Assembly (NCBI RefSeq): GCF_020023735.2 | Contig: NZ_CP076444.2 | Coordinates: 635,501-699,500, forward strand | Reading direction: 5' to 3' | DNA length: 64,000 nucleotides | From: Mycoavidus sp. HKI | GTDB lineage: Bacteria > Pseudomonadota > Gammaproteobacteria > Burkholderiales > Burkholderiaceae | In this document: positions 1 to 8,200 of the stretch, piece by piece | How positions within the stretch are numbered: the stretch's first letter is position 1 | How the letters are laid out: every line of letters starts with the position of its first letter | Notes under the pieces: model-generated | Seen by the model: the letters and a program-made list of their open reading frames with translations, nothing else | What the model was told of the DNA's origin: nothing | Databases searched by the model: none | Program-made: the position numbers and the translations under genes

Positions 1-9
1 CCGGTTCCG

Positions 10-432
10 ATGGTGAAAAAGCGTTTTCGCAATTACATTTGCAATTGTCAGTGGAATAAGAGGCGCTTTTTTTTGACCTCAAGCTTCTGTTTTGCTAGCG
101 CTGCCGAAGCAGTTGAAAGCTTTGCTAACTCGACTGAGGGGCAATACACCTACTCGCGTTTTTCAAACCCGAGTGTCGATATGTTTCAGAATTGGCTGGC
201 AGCGCTTGAAGGCGGAGAAATTTGTGTGGCGACTGCATCTGGCATGAGCGCCATTATGTCGGTGGTTATGAGCGTGTTGCAGGTAGGCGATCACCTGGTG
301 AGTTCGCGCAGTATTTTTGGCTCATGCATAGCCGTATTTCGCCGCAAGCGCGCGCGGCGGCCAGGGATTACTGGAGGTTTGATCAGGCTTGCGGTTGGCC
401 TTGAGAGTAGCAATGATCTGCGCCAGGATTGA
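10..432 (+). pseudogene. metZ: metZ remnant (O-succinylhomoserine sulfhydrylase), internally deleted and frameshifted
   Basis: MetZ is a PLP enzyme that adds sulfide to O-succinylhomoserine in methionine synthesis. The reading frame shows the family's N-terminal part from FLTSSF through YTYSRFSNPSV, LAALEGGE, ATASGMSAIMSVVMS and GDHLVSSRSIFGS. It then jumps to the extreme C-terminus: PQARAAA is read in a second frame (about 324-365) and GITGGLIRLAVGLE in the first (about 362-405). Roughly 230 central residues, including the PLP lysine region, are gone, and a one-base shift lies near 361. The normal first 30 residues are also not recognisable. About 140 codons remain against about 400 in the family, so the product cannot be active. 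The family call is from recognised conserved segments. Loss of this enzyme would fit a host-dependent organism that obtains methionine or cysteine from outside. Confidence 0.8.
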
Positions 433-527
433 GCGCGTGGTTTAGGCAAATAACAGGCAAAAAAGCTTATCTGAATAGTCGCCGAGCAAATAGACAATGA
501 AGCCCGGTTAAAGCGTGCTAAGAGTAT

Positions 528-764
528 TTAATGCTGGGGTGCTATTTTTTGGATATCCTCGTCAAAAAGGTCGGTCACTTTTTTAACAAAAGCAAATTCT
601 GATCCCTCGGCTAGCATTTTTTTAGCAATAGCGAGCGCTTTCTGGTGCTCACCTTCTTGCCTACCTTCTTGTCGACCTTCTTGTCGACCTTCCTGCCGCA
701 ATTGTTCGTTAAAAGTCATGATACTCTCCCGCTTCTCAGGTAATGCTGTGTAGTCGCTGAGCAA
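528..764 (-). pseudogene. Duplicated C-terminal fragment of the Rpn-family gene
   Basis: This 78-codon frame repeats the last part of the neighbouring Rpn-type gene: LPEKRESIMTFNEQL, then RQEG repeats, then HQKALAIAKKMLAEGSEFAFVKKVTDLFDEDIQKIA. It holds four RQEG units where the full gene has eight. It lacks the whole nuclease domain and has no convincing start signal, so it is probably not expressed as a functional protein. It arose by the tandem duplication at 476-1073. Differences from the full copy (VTDLFDEDIQKIAPQH against VTGLFDEDIKKIAAQY) show that the duplication is not brand new. Confidence 0.75.
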
Positions 765-802
765 ATAGACAATGAATCCTAGTTAAAGTGTGCTGAGGGT
801 AT

Positions 803-1792
803 TTAATATTGGGCCGCTATTTTTTTGATATCCTCGTCAAAAAGGCCGGTCACTTTTTTAACAAAAGCAAATTCTGATCCCTCGGCTAGCATTTTTTTAG
901 CAATAGCGAGCGCTTTCTGGTGTTCACCTTCTTGTCTACCCTCCTGCCGACCTTCTTGTCTACCTTCTTGTCTACCTTCCTGCCGACCTTCTTGTCTACC
1001 TTCCTGCCGACCCTCTTGCCGCAATTGTTCGTTAAAAGTCATGATACTCTCCCGCTTCTCAGGTAATACTGTGCTTAGTAGCTTAAATAAATCTTCCGCT
1101 TTTTGCGGTTGCTCCCCTTGTTCATTTGAACCAATATACTCTAGCATAGCAAAAAAATATGAATCTGTCGTATGAGATACTGCCACCTTCAAGATGCCTT
1201 GGTCTGCAAGCTGCCGAATTTTTTCGATAAAATCACGTTCCCGATAGTGCTTAAAAAGCAATTCCATCAGTGCTGCTACCCCATGCTGTTTCAAGGTATC
1301 GACAGGCAGCGTCGTCAAATCAATAAGCTGAAATTGTTTGAAGACTAGCGCTCTTGCCATCTCAACATCATCAAAGTCTTCAAAGATATCTGTTGAATAC
1401 GGATAGGGAGATACGGTGCCATGATAAAGGCATATCGGCAAGACTAATGGGAGCGAGTTATGCCCAGCTTTTAAATGATCTCCCATCAAATTTACAGTGT
1501 ACTGCAGCAGTCTAAAAGCCATATGTTTGCTGGCGGTAGATTGATGCTCAAGCAGCAGTAAGATGGGGATATAGCCTGCTTTGCCATTGATTTGGCAAGC
1601 ATAGACCATGTCGCTATGCACTTCGCGTAGCTCAGCACTAACATAGCTTTTATCAATGGCTCGCAGAGTGCTGAGGTCAAGCTGTTGATAGATATCAGCA
1701 GGTAAATGGGCTTTTAGAAAATCGAGAGCAATTTGTTTTTCTTTGAGGCTTCCCTTAAAAAATTTATCATGGGGGTGGGAAATAATGGACAT
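803..1792 (-). CDS. Rpn-family recombination-promoting nuclease / putative transposase (PD-(D/E)XK)
   Basis: The 329-residue protein opens with PHDKFFKGSLKEKQIALDFLKAHLP, the typical start of the YhgA-like/Rpn family. A nuclease-type core follows with D at HSDMVYA and the E-x-Q element in LLLLEHQST (about residues 60-90). Rpn proteins are DNA endonucleases that promote RecA-independent recombination; some act as toxins or phage-defence factors. Residues about 255-290 are an unusual run of eight RQEG units encoded by a 12-bp repeat, probably a charged helix, followed by a short C-terminal helix. The length is normal for the family. A 275-bp copy of its 3' end lies directly downstream. Rpn genes are usually strain-variable accessory genes, in keeping with the decayed surroundings. 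Function beyond family membership is inferred. Confidence 0.85.
   Translation of the reverse strand: MSIISHPHDKFFKGSLKEKQIALDFLKAHLPADIYQQLDLSTLRAIDKSYVSAELREVHSDMVYACQINGKAGYIPILLLLEHQSTASKHMAFRLLQYTVNLMGDHLKAGHNSLPLVLPICLYHGTVSPYPYSTDIFEDFDDVEMARALVFKQFQLIDLTTLPVDTLKQHGVAALMELLFKHYRERDFIEKIRQLADQGILKVAVSHTTDSYFFAMLEYIGSNEQGEQPQKAEDLFKLLSTVLPEKRESIMTFNEQLRQEGRQEGRQEGRQEGRQEGRQEGRQEGRQEGEHQKALAIAKKMLAEGSEFAFVKKVTGLFDEDIKKIAAQY
929..1024. repeat. 12-bp in-frame minisatellite (8 units) in the Rpn gene
   Basis: Eight tandem 12-bp units alternate mainly between TTCTTGTCTACC and TTCCTGCCGACC and encode RQEG on the minus strand. The duplicate copy at 654-701 has four units. Because the unit is a multiple of three, gain or loss changes protein length without shifting the frame. 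Confidence 0.9.
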
Positions 1793-2365
1793 AGAAGTCC
1801 CCGGAGAGCTGAGTTTAAATGCTAAAGAAAAAATTATACCAGTTTAACTAGTATAAATCGACGTGTTATGAGCAATTCTGAGAAACGTATGAGAGACCTA
1901 TGCGGACTATCATGATTTTGCTATCAAGCTAAACGGTGTCAGGGTATGGCTGAAGGCCTTGGCTATTAGCTTTTAAGATGGAGGTAGCTACGGTTAAGCG
2001 CGTAGGTTCGGTAAATAACACAGTTTGGCTAATCTTTCGAGCAACTTAATTTAAGCCCTTATATAGTTTTTACTCAGGCTACAACAGCAAATGTACTGAG
2101 CTCGCCAAAATGCAAATTTTACTAGTAAAATGCAGCGGCAACTTAGTTGAACGTTATAATTTCTGTAGAGGCTGTTTTAATACATCTGCAGCATGTGCTG
2201 AATCGCTATCGATTCCTATGTATGTGGTCGATGCAACGGGTACGGGTAAGCAATTAGGCAAGGGCCCGAAAGGACTTGCCGCTAGCATGGCTGCCGGAAG
2301 GGAGAGCAGGGACCCGCAGCAGACAAAGCGTCACGCGGGTCCCTATAGACCAGGAGGCTCTTGAA
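1793..2365. other. 573-bp non-coding stretch between rpn and fbp
   Basis: No convincing gene is seen. A TTATAC...GTATAA inverted repeat near 1840-1857 lies in the likely promoter region of the minus-strand Rpn gene. An 84-codon open frame at 2110-2364 on the plus strand has no family resemblance, and its end runs through the hairpin behind fbp, so it is not called. The sequence could be eroded coding DNA. Confidence 0.5.
2309..2343 (-). terminator. Hairpin downstream of fbp
   Basis: A perfect 9-bp inverted repeat (GGGACCCGC at 2309-2317, GCGGGTCCC at 2335-2343) with a 17-base loop starts 22 bases past the fbp stop. No T-run follows on the minus strand, so it may only stabilise the mRNA end or be a factor-dependent stop site. 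Confidence 0.4.
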
Positions 2366-3376
2366 TCAAAGCATTTCGTGGTGATAACGCGTCACACGGT
2401 CAACTTCATTTTTTGATCCAAGGAAAACGGCTACCCGTTCGTGTAGTTGGGTTGGGGTGATCTCAAGAATGCGCTGCTGACCATTGGTTGCAGCGCCTTG
2501 TGCCTGTTCCACGATAAAAGCGATCGGGTTAGCTTCATACATCAGGCGCAGCCTGCCAGGTTTGGCAGGATCGCGCTGGTCGGCCGGATACATAAAAATA
2601 CCGCCGCGATTCAAAATACGGTGCACATCAGCCACCATCGAAGCGACCCAGCGCATATTAAAGTCTTGCTCGCGCACCCCGGTTTTGCCCATCAGTAGCT
2701 CATTGACATAGCGCTGTACCGGCGGATACCAATGCCGTGCATTTGAGGCATTGATGGCGTATTCATGAGTTGTTTGCGGAATACGCATATTGCTTTGCGT
2801 AAGGACCCATGAACCCAGTTCGCGATCAAGCGTAAAGCAGTGTACGCCGTGACCTGTGGTGAGCACAAACACAGTTTGCGGGCCATACACAACGTAACCC
2901 GCAGCAACTTGCTGCGTACCTGCTTGTAAGAATGATTGCTCGGTAGGCGGCTGGGTTTTATCTGTGCAACGCAAGACCGAGAAAATTGTGCCAATTGACA
3001 CATTGACATCGATGTTCGATGAGCCATCAAGTGGATCAAACAACAGCAAGTATTCACCTTTAGGGTAATGGTGCGGAATCAGGTGAATATGCTCAAGCTC
3101 CTCGGATGCCATGGCGGCGAGACTGCCCCCCCATTTATTGGCTTCGAGCAGAATATCATTTGAAATCACATCGAGCTTTTTTTGCACTTCGCCCTGCACA
3201 TTCTCGCTGCCGGCGCTGCCTAGTACACTGCCTAACGCACCTTTCCCGACATAATGGCCGATCATCTTGCACGCTCGTGCAACGACCTCGATTAAGAGCC
3301 GTAAATCAGCGGGGAGACTATTGTGTTGGCGTTGTTGTTCAATTAAAAATTGAGTAAGCGTGGTACGGTCTTGCAT
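2366..3376 (-). CDS. fbp: Fructose-1,6-bisphosphatase class I
   Basis: This enzyme hydrolyses fructose 1,6-bisphosphate to fructose 6-phosphate, the committed cytosolic step of gluconeogenesis. The 336-residue length matches betaproteobacterial class I enzymes. Visible motifs are the metal-binding segment [16 protein letters not shown] (about residues 110-125), with its DPLDGSSN signature, and RYVGSMVAD-like [13 protein letters not shown] (about 245). [30 protein letters not shown] follows in the C-terminal half. The ATG is preceded by GGAG at a good distance on the minus strand. It stands alone, flanked by accessory DNA on both sides. Retention suggests a lifestyle that depends on gluconeogenic carbon (organic or amino acids) rather than sugars, which is an inference. 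Confidence 0.97.
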   Translation of the reverse strand: MQDRTTLTQFLIEQQRQHNSLPADLRLLIEVVARACKMIGHYVGKGALGSVLGSAGSENVQGEVQKKLDVISNDILLEANKWGGSLAAMASEELEHIHLIPHHYPKGEYLLLFDPLDGSSNIDVNVSIGTIFSVLRCTDKTQPPTEQSFLQAGTQQVAAGYVVYGPQTVFVLTTGHGVHCFTLDRELGSWVLTQSNMRIPQTTHEYAINASNARHWYPPVQRYVNELLMGKTGVREQDFNMRWVASMVADVHRILNRGGIFMYPADQRDPAKPGRLRLMYEANPIAFIVEQAQGAATNGQQRILEITPTQLHERVAVFLGSKNEVDRVTRYHHEML

Positions 3377-3637
3377 GAGGATGACTCCAAAAAGCGTTCA
3401 AATCGCCGCGATGTTACCAGTTTGCGCAAAAAGTGCGTGAATCTTTATCAATAACAAGACGCGATCTGCGTTAATTCCTATTCTGCACTCTATAATTTTG
3501 TATTACGAGCAGGATGGGGGTGGATGTAAACAGAGATATGCGCATGAGGGATATTTTATTGTCCGCGTCAGATAAGGCCGTGTAGGCTGCTTTTGCGAAG
3601 CTCCTTTTGGAGCAATCCTTCTTTGGAAGAGGCAGCG

Positions 3638-3701
3638 CGTTGCCTCATTAAAAAAGGTTACCGAAGGGGACTAACGTTGCCTCATAACATAGGTTACCGA
3701 A
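3638..3701. repeat. Pair of ~28-bp direct repeats at an IS end
   Basis: CGTTGCCTCATTAAAAAAGG and the following TTACCGAA (3638-3665) recur as CGTTGCCTCATAACATAGG plus TTACCGAA (3675-3701), 37 bases apart. They sit at the 3' end of a minus-strand transposase remnant, as expected of multiple transposase-binding sites at an IS terminus. No matching end was found on the other side. Confidence 0.6.
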
Positions 3702-4605
3702 CAAGTTTAAAAATAGCGTTAAGTTTTTTCTGAATAATAGAGCGCAAAACGAAAGGGTTAAGATTATTGTAGATGTTTTTCAGAGCTGTTTTTTGTTGAG
3801 AGTTGACGGCTGGATTTGCCAATAAACGTTGAACAGGGGTTTCTGGTTTGGCATGTTTTTTGATAATTTTTGCACCGACTCGCTTTTTCTCAAAGAGCTT
3901 CATGGTTGGGCAAAAGAAATTATTGAGCAAGCTGAATTCATTGGTATACAGGTCATTCATCATGGTAACGAGCTCGGGATTGGCAAAGCGCTCATAGCCC
4001 AAAAGCTGACGGACACAAGACCAATTTTTTTGCTCAACATGCGCATTATCATTTGAGTGATAAGGGCGAGAACGGGTAAATTGAATTGGCTGTGGATGGT
4101 TCTGGAAATAGCGTAGTAGATGCCAATTTAAGAATTCGGAGCCATTATCACAATCAAACCCTTGCACCACAAAGGGTAACGCTTTCTGCACAGCTTGAAT
4201 TTGTTTCATGGCACCCTTAGCGCCTTTGCCCCAGGTAGCACGACATTCGGTCCACACGGAGTAAAGGTCAGTCATGGTTAGGCTCCAGACAAAATCCCCT
4301 GCTAAGCTTGTGCCGCAATGTGCCGCCGTATCGGCCTCGATAAAACTCGGTAGCCATCTCACCACGCATACGCATAGCCTCATAGTGCGGTAGCCAGAGC
4401 GGTATGGCAACTTTTAGGCGTTTGGAGGCCATTTGATCGGTAGCAAGCCAAATGGCGCGTAACGGCACCCTCACCTCGGCGCAATCGTAGCGCGATGGCT
4501 TGCCTGGCTTTTTTCTGGTAGCTTGTTTTTTCGGCTCGTTTAAGCGCTGCAGCGCATATTTGCGATGGTAGCCGCAAATCACACAAAATTACTGACACCC
4601 TCCGT
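3694..4605 (-). pseudogene. DDE (rve-type) transposase pseudogene, ISNCY/IS481-like
   Basis: Reading on the minus strand, one frame gives the N-terminal DNA-binding part: FCVICGYHRKYALQRL, KPGKPSRYD, IWLATDQMASKRLKVAIPLWLPHYEA. A second frame then gives the integrase-type catalytic part: SFIEADTAAHCGTSLAGDFVWSL, FDCDNGSEFLNWHLLRYF, TRSRPYHSNDNAHVEQKNW. The D, D and E of the catalytic triad are present (IEADT, DNGSEF, HVEQ). The two parts meet at about 4350-4380 with a frame change and what looks like loss of the linker between them; a stop interrupts the frame just before the first part, and the true N-terminus is missing. The element is therefore inactive. Family assignment within the IS481/ISNCY group is from memory of the motif set and should be taken as approximate. 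Confidence 0.75.
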
Positions 4606-4763
4606 AATAGGCGCGTATAAAGACCGCTGCCACAGCCAAAATCTAATGGTCCAAAGATATCGAAAAGGATATGCCTTTCGACATGTTTGCGAAAAAGTAA
4701 ATCAGTGATGGTGTGCTCGAAAGCTTCTGCCAAGGTATCGAAGTGACGGGTTTGAGTGATCAT
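4606..4763 (-). pseudogene. Unrecognised 5' gene fragment abutting the transposase remnant
   Basis: A start codon at 4763 with GAGAGTAAG just upstream opens a frame reading MITQTRHFDTLAEAFEHTIT, followed by DLLFRKHVERHILFDIFG and PLDFGCGSGLYTRLLRR. It then runs into the transposase remnant in the wrong frame. I do not recognise the family. It could be the first ~50 codons of a gene cut by the insertion sequence, or a passenger of the element itself. The good ribosome-binding site and non-random composition argue that it was once coding. Confidence 0.3.
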
Positions 4764-5274
4764 CTTACTCTCCTTTCATTTATTAGTAATTTCGGCCGCT
4801 AAGCGTTTTTCGATAGTAGATGCTTAATGACGACATCATATAATTTTTCACATTAATGCCATGTTCGCGTTAATCCATGGCTCACGTTTTTTACGAGATG
4901 AACCACCAAGAAGCAGACGGCCCCTTCAATCGACAACTTCGGTATAACACTCTTTCTATGCTTCGAGTAGGAGGCCGGCCCGCAAGTAAATGAGGCGGCA
5001 CCGAGGTGCCTGGTACATTATTAAATGCCGATGACGCTTAAGCTAAATATTCCTTTGTATAAAGCGGAAAATAACAAGTCTGACATCAAAACAATGCTAA
5101 ACTTCACAGCATTTGAGCGATCCAATTCTGGAAAAAAGAGCCCCAACATACTCCCCATTAAATAATAAACTGATTGGCATGTGACTGTTTAATTTATATT
5201 ATTTTTTCGTGTTGCCTCTTTGCTTGGCGCACTAATATTTGCTTACCTGTTTTAACTTTTTCTATGGGTATCTT
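4764..5274. other. 511-bp spacer upstream of the NRPS gene
   Basis: No gene is seen. A short palindrome GGCACCGAGGTGCC lies at 4997-5010. From about 5040 the sequence becomes AT-rich, with TATATTATTTTTT near 5198 as a possible promoter element for the synthetase. The remainder may be the worn edge of the upstream insertion sequence. Confidence 0.5.
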
Positions 5275-8200
5275 ATGTCTGTTTGCGTCAATCCAGTAAC
5301 TTATCCCTTATCTGTTGCGCAAAGGGAGATTTGGCTCGCCCAGAAAATTAACCCCGACAGCCCTGCCTACAACATTTGCCAGTTCACGGAAATCCAGGGT
5401 GCCGTTGATTCGACCTTGTTTGAGGCTGCCTTGCGACAGGTGATCGCGGAAGCAGAAAGCTTGCGTCTTCAATTCATTGAAAGTAACGATGGCCCGCGAC
5501 AATTTGTCGGCTCATCAGATTGGTCGCTACCTTTGATCGATGTTAGCGCGGACGTCAATCCTCAGGCTGCCGCCGAGGCTTGGATGAGAGCCGACTACGA
5601 GCAGCCAATCGATTTTCTGCGCAATCCGCTGTTTGGCTATGCGCTGTTCAAGACCGCACCTAACCGATTTTTTTGGTATCAACGCTATCACCATATTGTG
5701 ATGGATGGAGCGGGAGGCGTCCTCATCGCGCAACGTATGGCGCAGGTGTATAGCGCACTAGTTAAGGGCGTGACAGCGAAAGAGTGCTTATTTGGGCCGC
5801 TATCGCTGTTGTTGGAGAATGATGACAGCTACCGCGCCTCAGCGCAATTTACTAAAGATCAGGCCTATTGGCTTAAGCATTGCGCTGATTGGCCAGAACC
5901 GGTGACGCTGGCAGGTCGGCAAGCCCCCGCTTTGCATCACCGTCTTCGACAGACAACTTACCTCTCTTCTCAATCAGTACGCATTCACGCTTCTGACGCA
6001 AGTCGTTTGGTGCAGCTCATGATTGCTGCCATGGCAGCGTATCTCCACCGTTTGACCGGTGCTCAAGACGTGGTATTGGGCTTTCCAGTGACAGCCCGCT
6101 TCGGCGAAGTTCGGCGCATCCCCGGCATGGTGTCTAATATCGTGCCAATCCGATTAACTGTGCAATCGGACATGTGTCTGTCATTATTAATAAAACAGGT
6201 GGCGCAAGAAATTCAACGCGGGTTTCGGCATCAACGCTACCGTTGTGAAGAGTTACGGCGAGAGCTCGGGCTGGAGCAAAGCCAAACATTATTTGGTCCT
6301 GTGATTAATCTCATGCCATTTGATTATGACCTATCTTTTGGCGAATATTCGTCGACCAATCATAATCTCGGTAATGGGCCGGTCGAAGATCTGATGATTG
6401 CTGTCTATACGCTATCCGACGACAATCCGCTACGGATTGACTTTGACGCGAATCCCGCGCTATATACGGCAGATGAACTGATTGCACATCAACGCCGTTT
6501 TTTAAAGTTCCTTGATGCTCTCGCCACTGGGCCCGCACAACCGATTAGCGACATTGACCTGCTCGATGCGGCGGAGCGACGGCAGTTGCTGGTTGAGTGG
6601 AATGCTACGGAGTCTGAGTATCCGGAACACCAGTGCATCCACCAATTGTTCGAAGAGCAGGTCGAGCGCACGCCAGAAGCCACTGCGCTCGTGTACGAGG
6701 ATCAAGTATTGAGTTATGCTGAACTGAATGCACGCGCCAACCGTCTCGCGCATCAGCTTATTGAGTTAGGCGTTCAACCGGATGCGTGTGTAGCGATCTG
6801 TGTGGAGCGTTCACCGGCGATGGTGGTGGGGCTCTTGGCAACTCTGAAAGCGGGTGGTGCCTACGTGCCGCTCGATCCAGCATATCCGAGCGAGCGTCTT
6901 ATCCATATTCTCGCCGATGCCGCACCGGAGATTCTGCTGGCTGATGCCGCTGGCCGCACTGCATTGGGCGATGCTGCCTGTGCTTCGTTGACGGTGCTCG
7001 ATCCGAATCAGCTGCTGGAGTCAGGCACCACCAATCCGTATGTTCCTGAGCTGAGCTCAAGTCACCTGGCTTATGTAATCTACACCTCCGGCTCCACCGG
7101 CGCCCCCAAGGGTGTGATGGTGGAGCATCAAAGCGTTGCGAATCTCGCTCAGGCGCATCCGGTTTATTTTGAGATGGATCCATCCAGTCGGGTCTTACAA
7201 TTTGCTTCACCCAGTTTCGACGCGAGTATCTGGGAAATCGTCATGGCCTTAAGTTGCGGCGCATGCTTATCTCTTCCGCCCGATATGGCTCGTCATGATC
7301 TGGATGCACTATGGGATTACTTGGAGAGATATGCGATCACTCATGCGATATTACCCCCTTCTTTGCTTCAGAATGGCACGACTTTCCCTAGCCTGAAGAC
7401 ACCCCTGACGCTGATTCTGGGAGGTGAAGCACCCAGTGCAACATTGCTTCGAACTTTGGACCACCAAGGCGTGGTCTTCAATGCCTACGGTCCAACGGAA
7501 ACAACAGTTTGCGCCACTGCATGGCGTTGTCCGCATCATTTCAACGGAGAAGTCGTCCCTATCGGGCGACCGCTCACGAACACCCAGCTCTACTTGCTCG
7601 ATATGCACGGCCAGCTGGTGCCGTTAGGTACAGTCGGCGAACTGTACATTGGCGGAGCTGGTGTTGCGCGTGGCTATCTGAACCGTCCTGAATTGACCAC
7701 TGAGCGCTTCCTCCCTGATCCGTTTAGCGACGATGAAGAGGCTCGTATGTATAAGACGGGCGACCTAGCCCGTTACCTGCCCGACGGTAATTTGGAGTTT
7801 TTAGGCCGCAATGATCATCAGATCAAGATCCGCGGGTTTAGGATCGAACCTGGCGAGATCGAGACACGCCTGATCGAACATCCGCAGGTGCGTGAAGCTG
7901 CCGTGCTCGCATTGGGTGAGGGGAGTGATAAGCGCCTGGTGGCGTATGTGGTGGCTGAGGCTGACGAGCAACTGGCCTCTACCTTGCGCGAGCACCTTGC
8001 GGCCAAGTTGCCTGACTATATGATGCTCGCGGCCTTCGTACGCCTGGATGCGTTGCCGCTGACACCGAATGGTAAGCTGGATCGGCGAGCTCTGCCGGCA
8101 CCGTCTGACGAGGCTTTTGCTCGTCAAGCGTATGAAGCGCCGCAGGGGGAGATCGAAATTACGCTGGCAAACATCTGGGCTGAGCTACTTCAGCTCGAAA

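Larger units (their letters stand above)
476..1073. repeat. Tandem duplication of the rpn 3' end
   Basis: Bases 476-750 and 751-1073 are two adjacent copies of the same stretch, the 3' end of the Rpn-type gene plus its downstream flank. They match nearly base for base with scattered substitutions. The length difference (275 against 323 bases) equals four extra 12-bp units in the second copy. Both copies start at TAGTCGC(C/T)GAGCAAATAGAC, so the junction is at about 750/751. The upstream copy (on the minus strand the distal one) has no complete gene attached. Confidence 0.85.

Noticed and set aside
929..1024. Regular short repeats considered as a CRISPR array
   Set aside because: The units are 12 bp and contiguous with no spacers, and they are in frame within a coding sequence.
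825..1175. Cys/Pro/Ser-rich plus-strand frame with PSCLPSCRPSC repeats
   Set aside because: It is the antisense reading of the 12-bp RQEG minisatellite in the Rpn gene; the sense frame has clear family homology.
2110..2364. 84-codon plus-strand open frame between rpn and fbp
   Set aside because: No ribosome-binding site or family resemblance, and it runs through the hairpin behind fbp.
4584..4608. Sequence resembling an IS256-family terminus (GGAGGGTGTCAGTAATTTTGTGTG on the minus strand, abbreviated)
   Set aside because: The same bases read as FCVICGYHRKY in the transposase remnant's own frame, which explains the TTTTGTGTGATTTGC part as coding sequence. No second IS256-like end or transposase is present.
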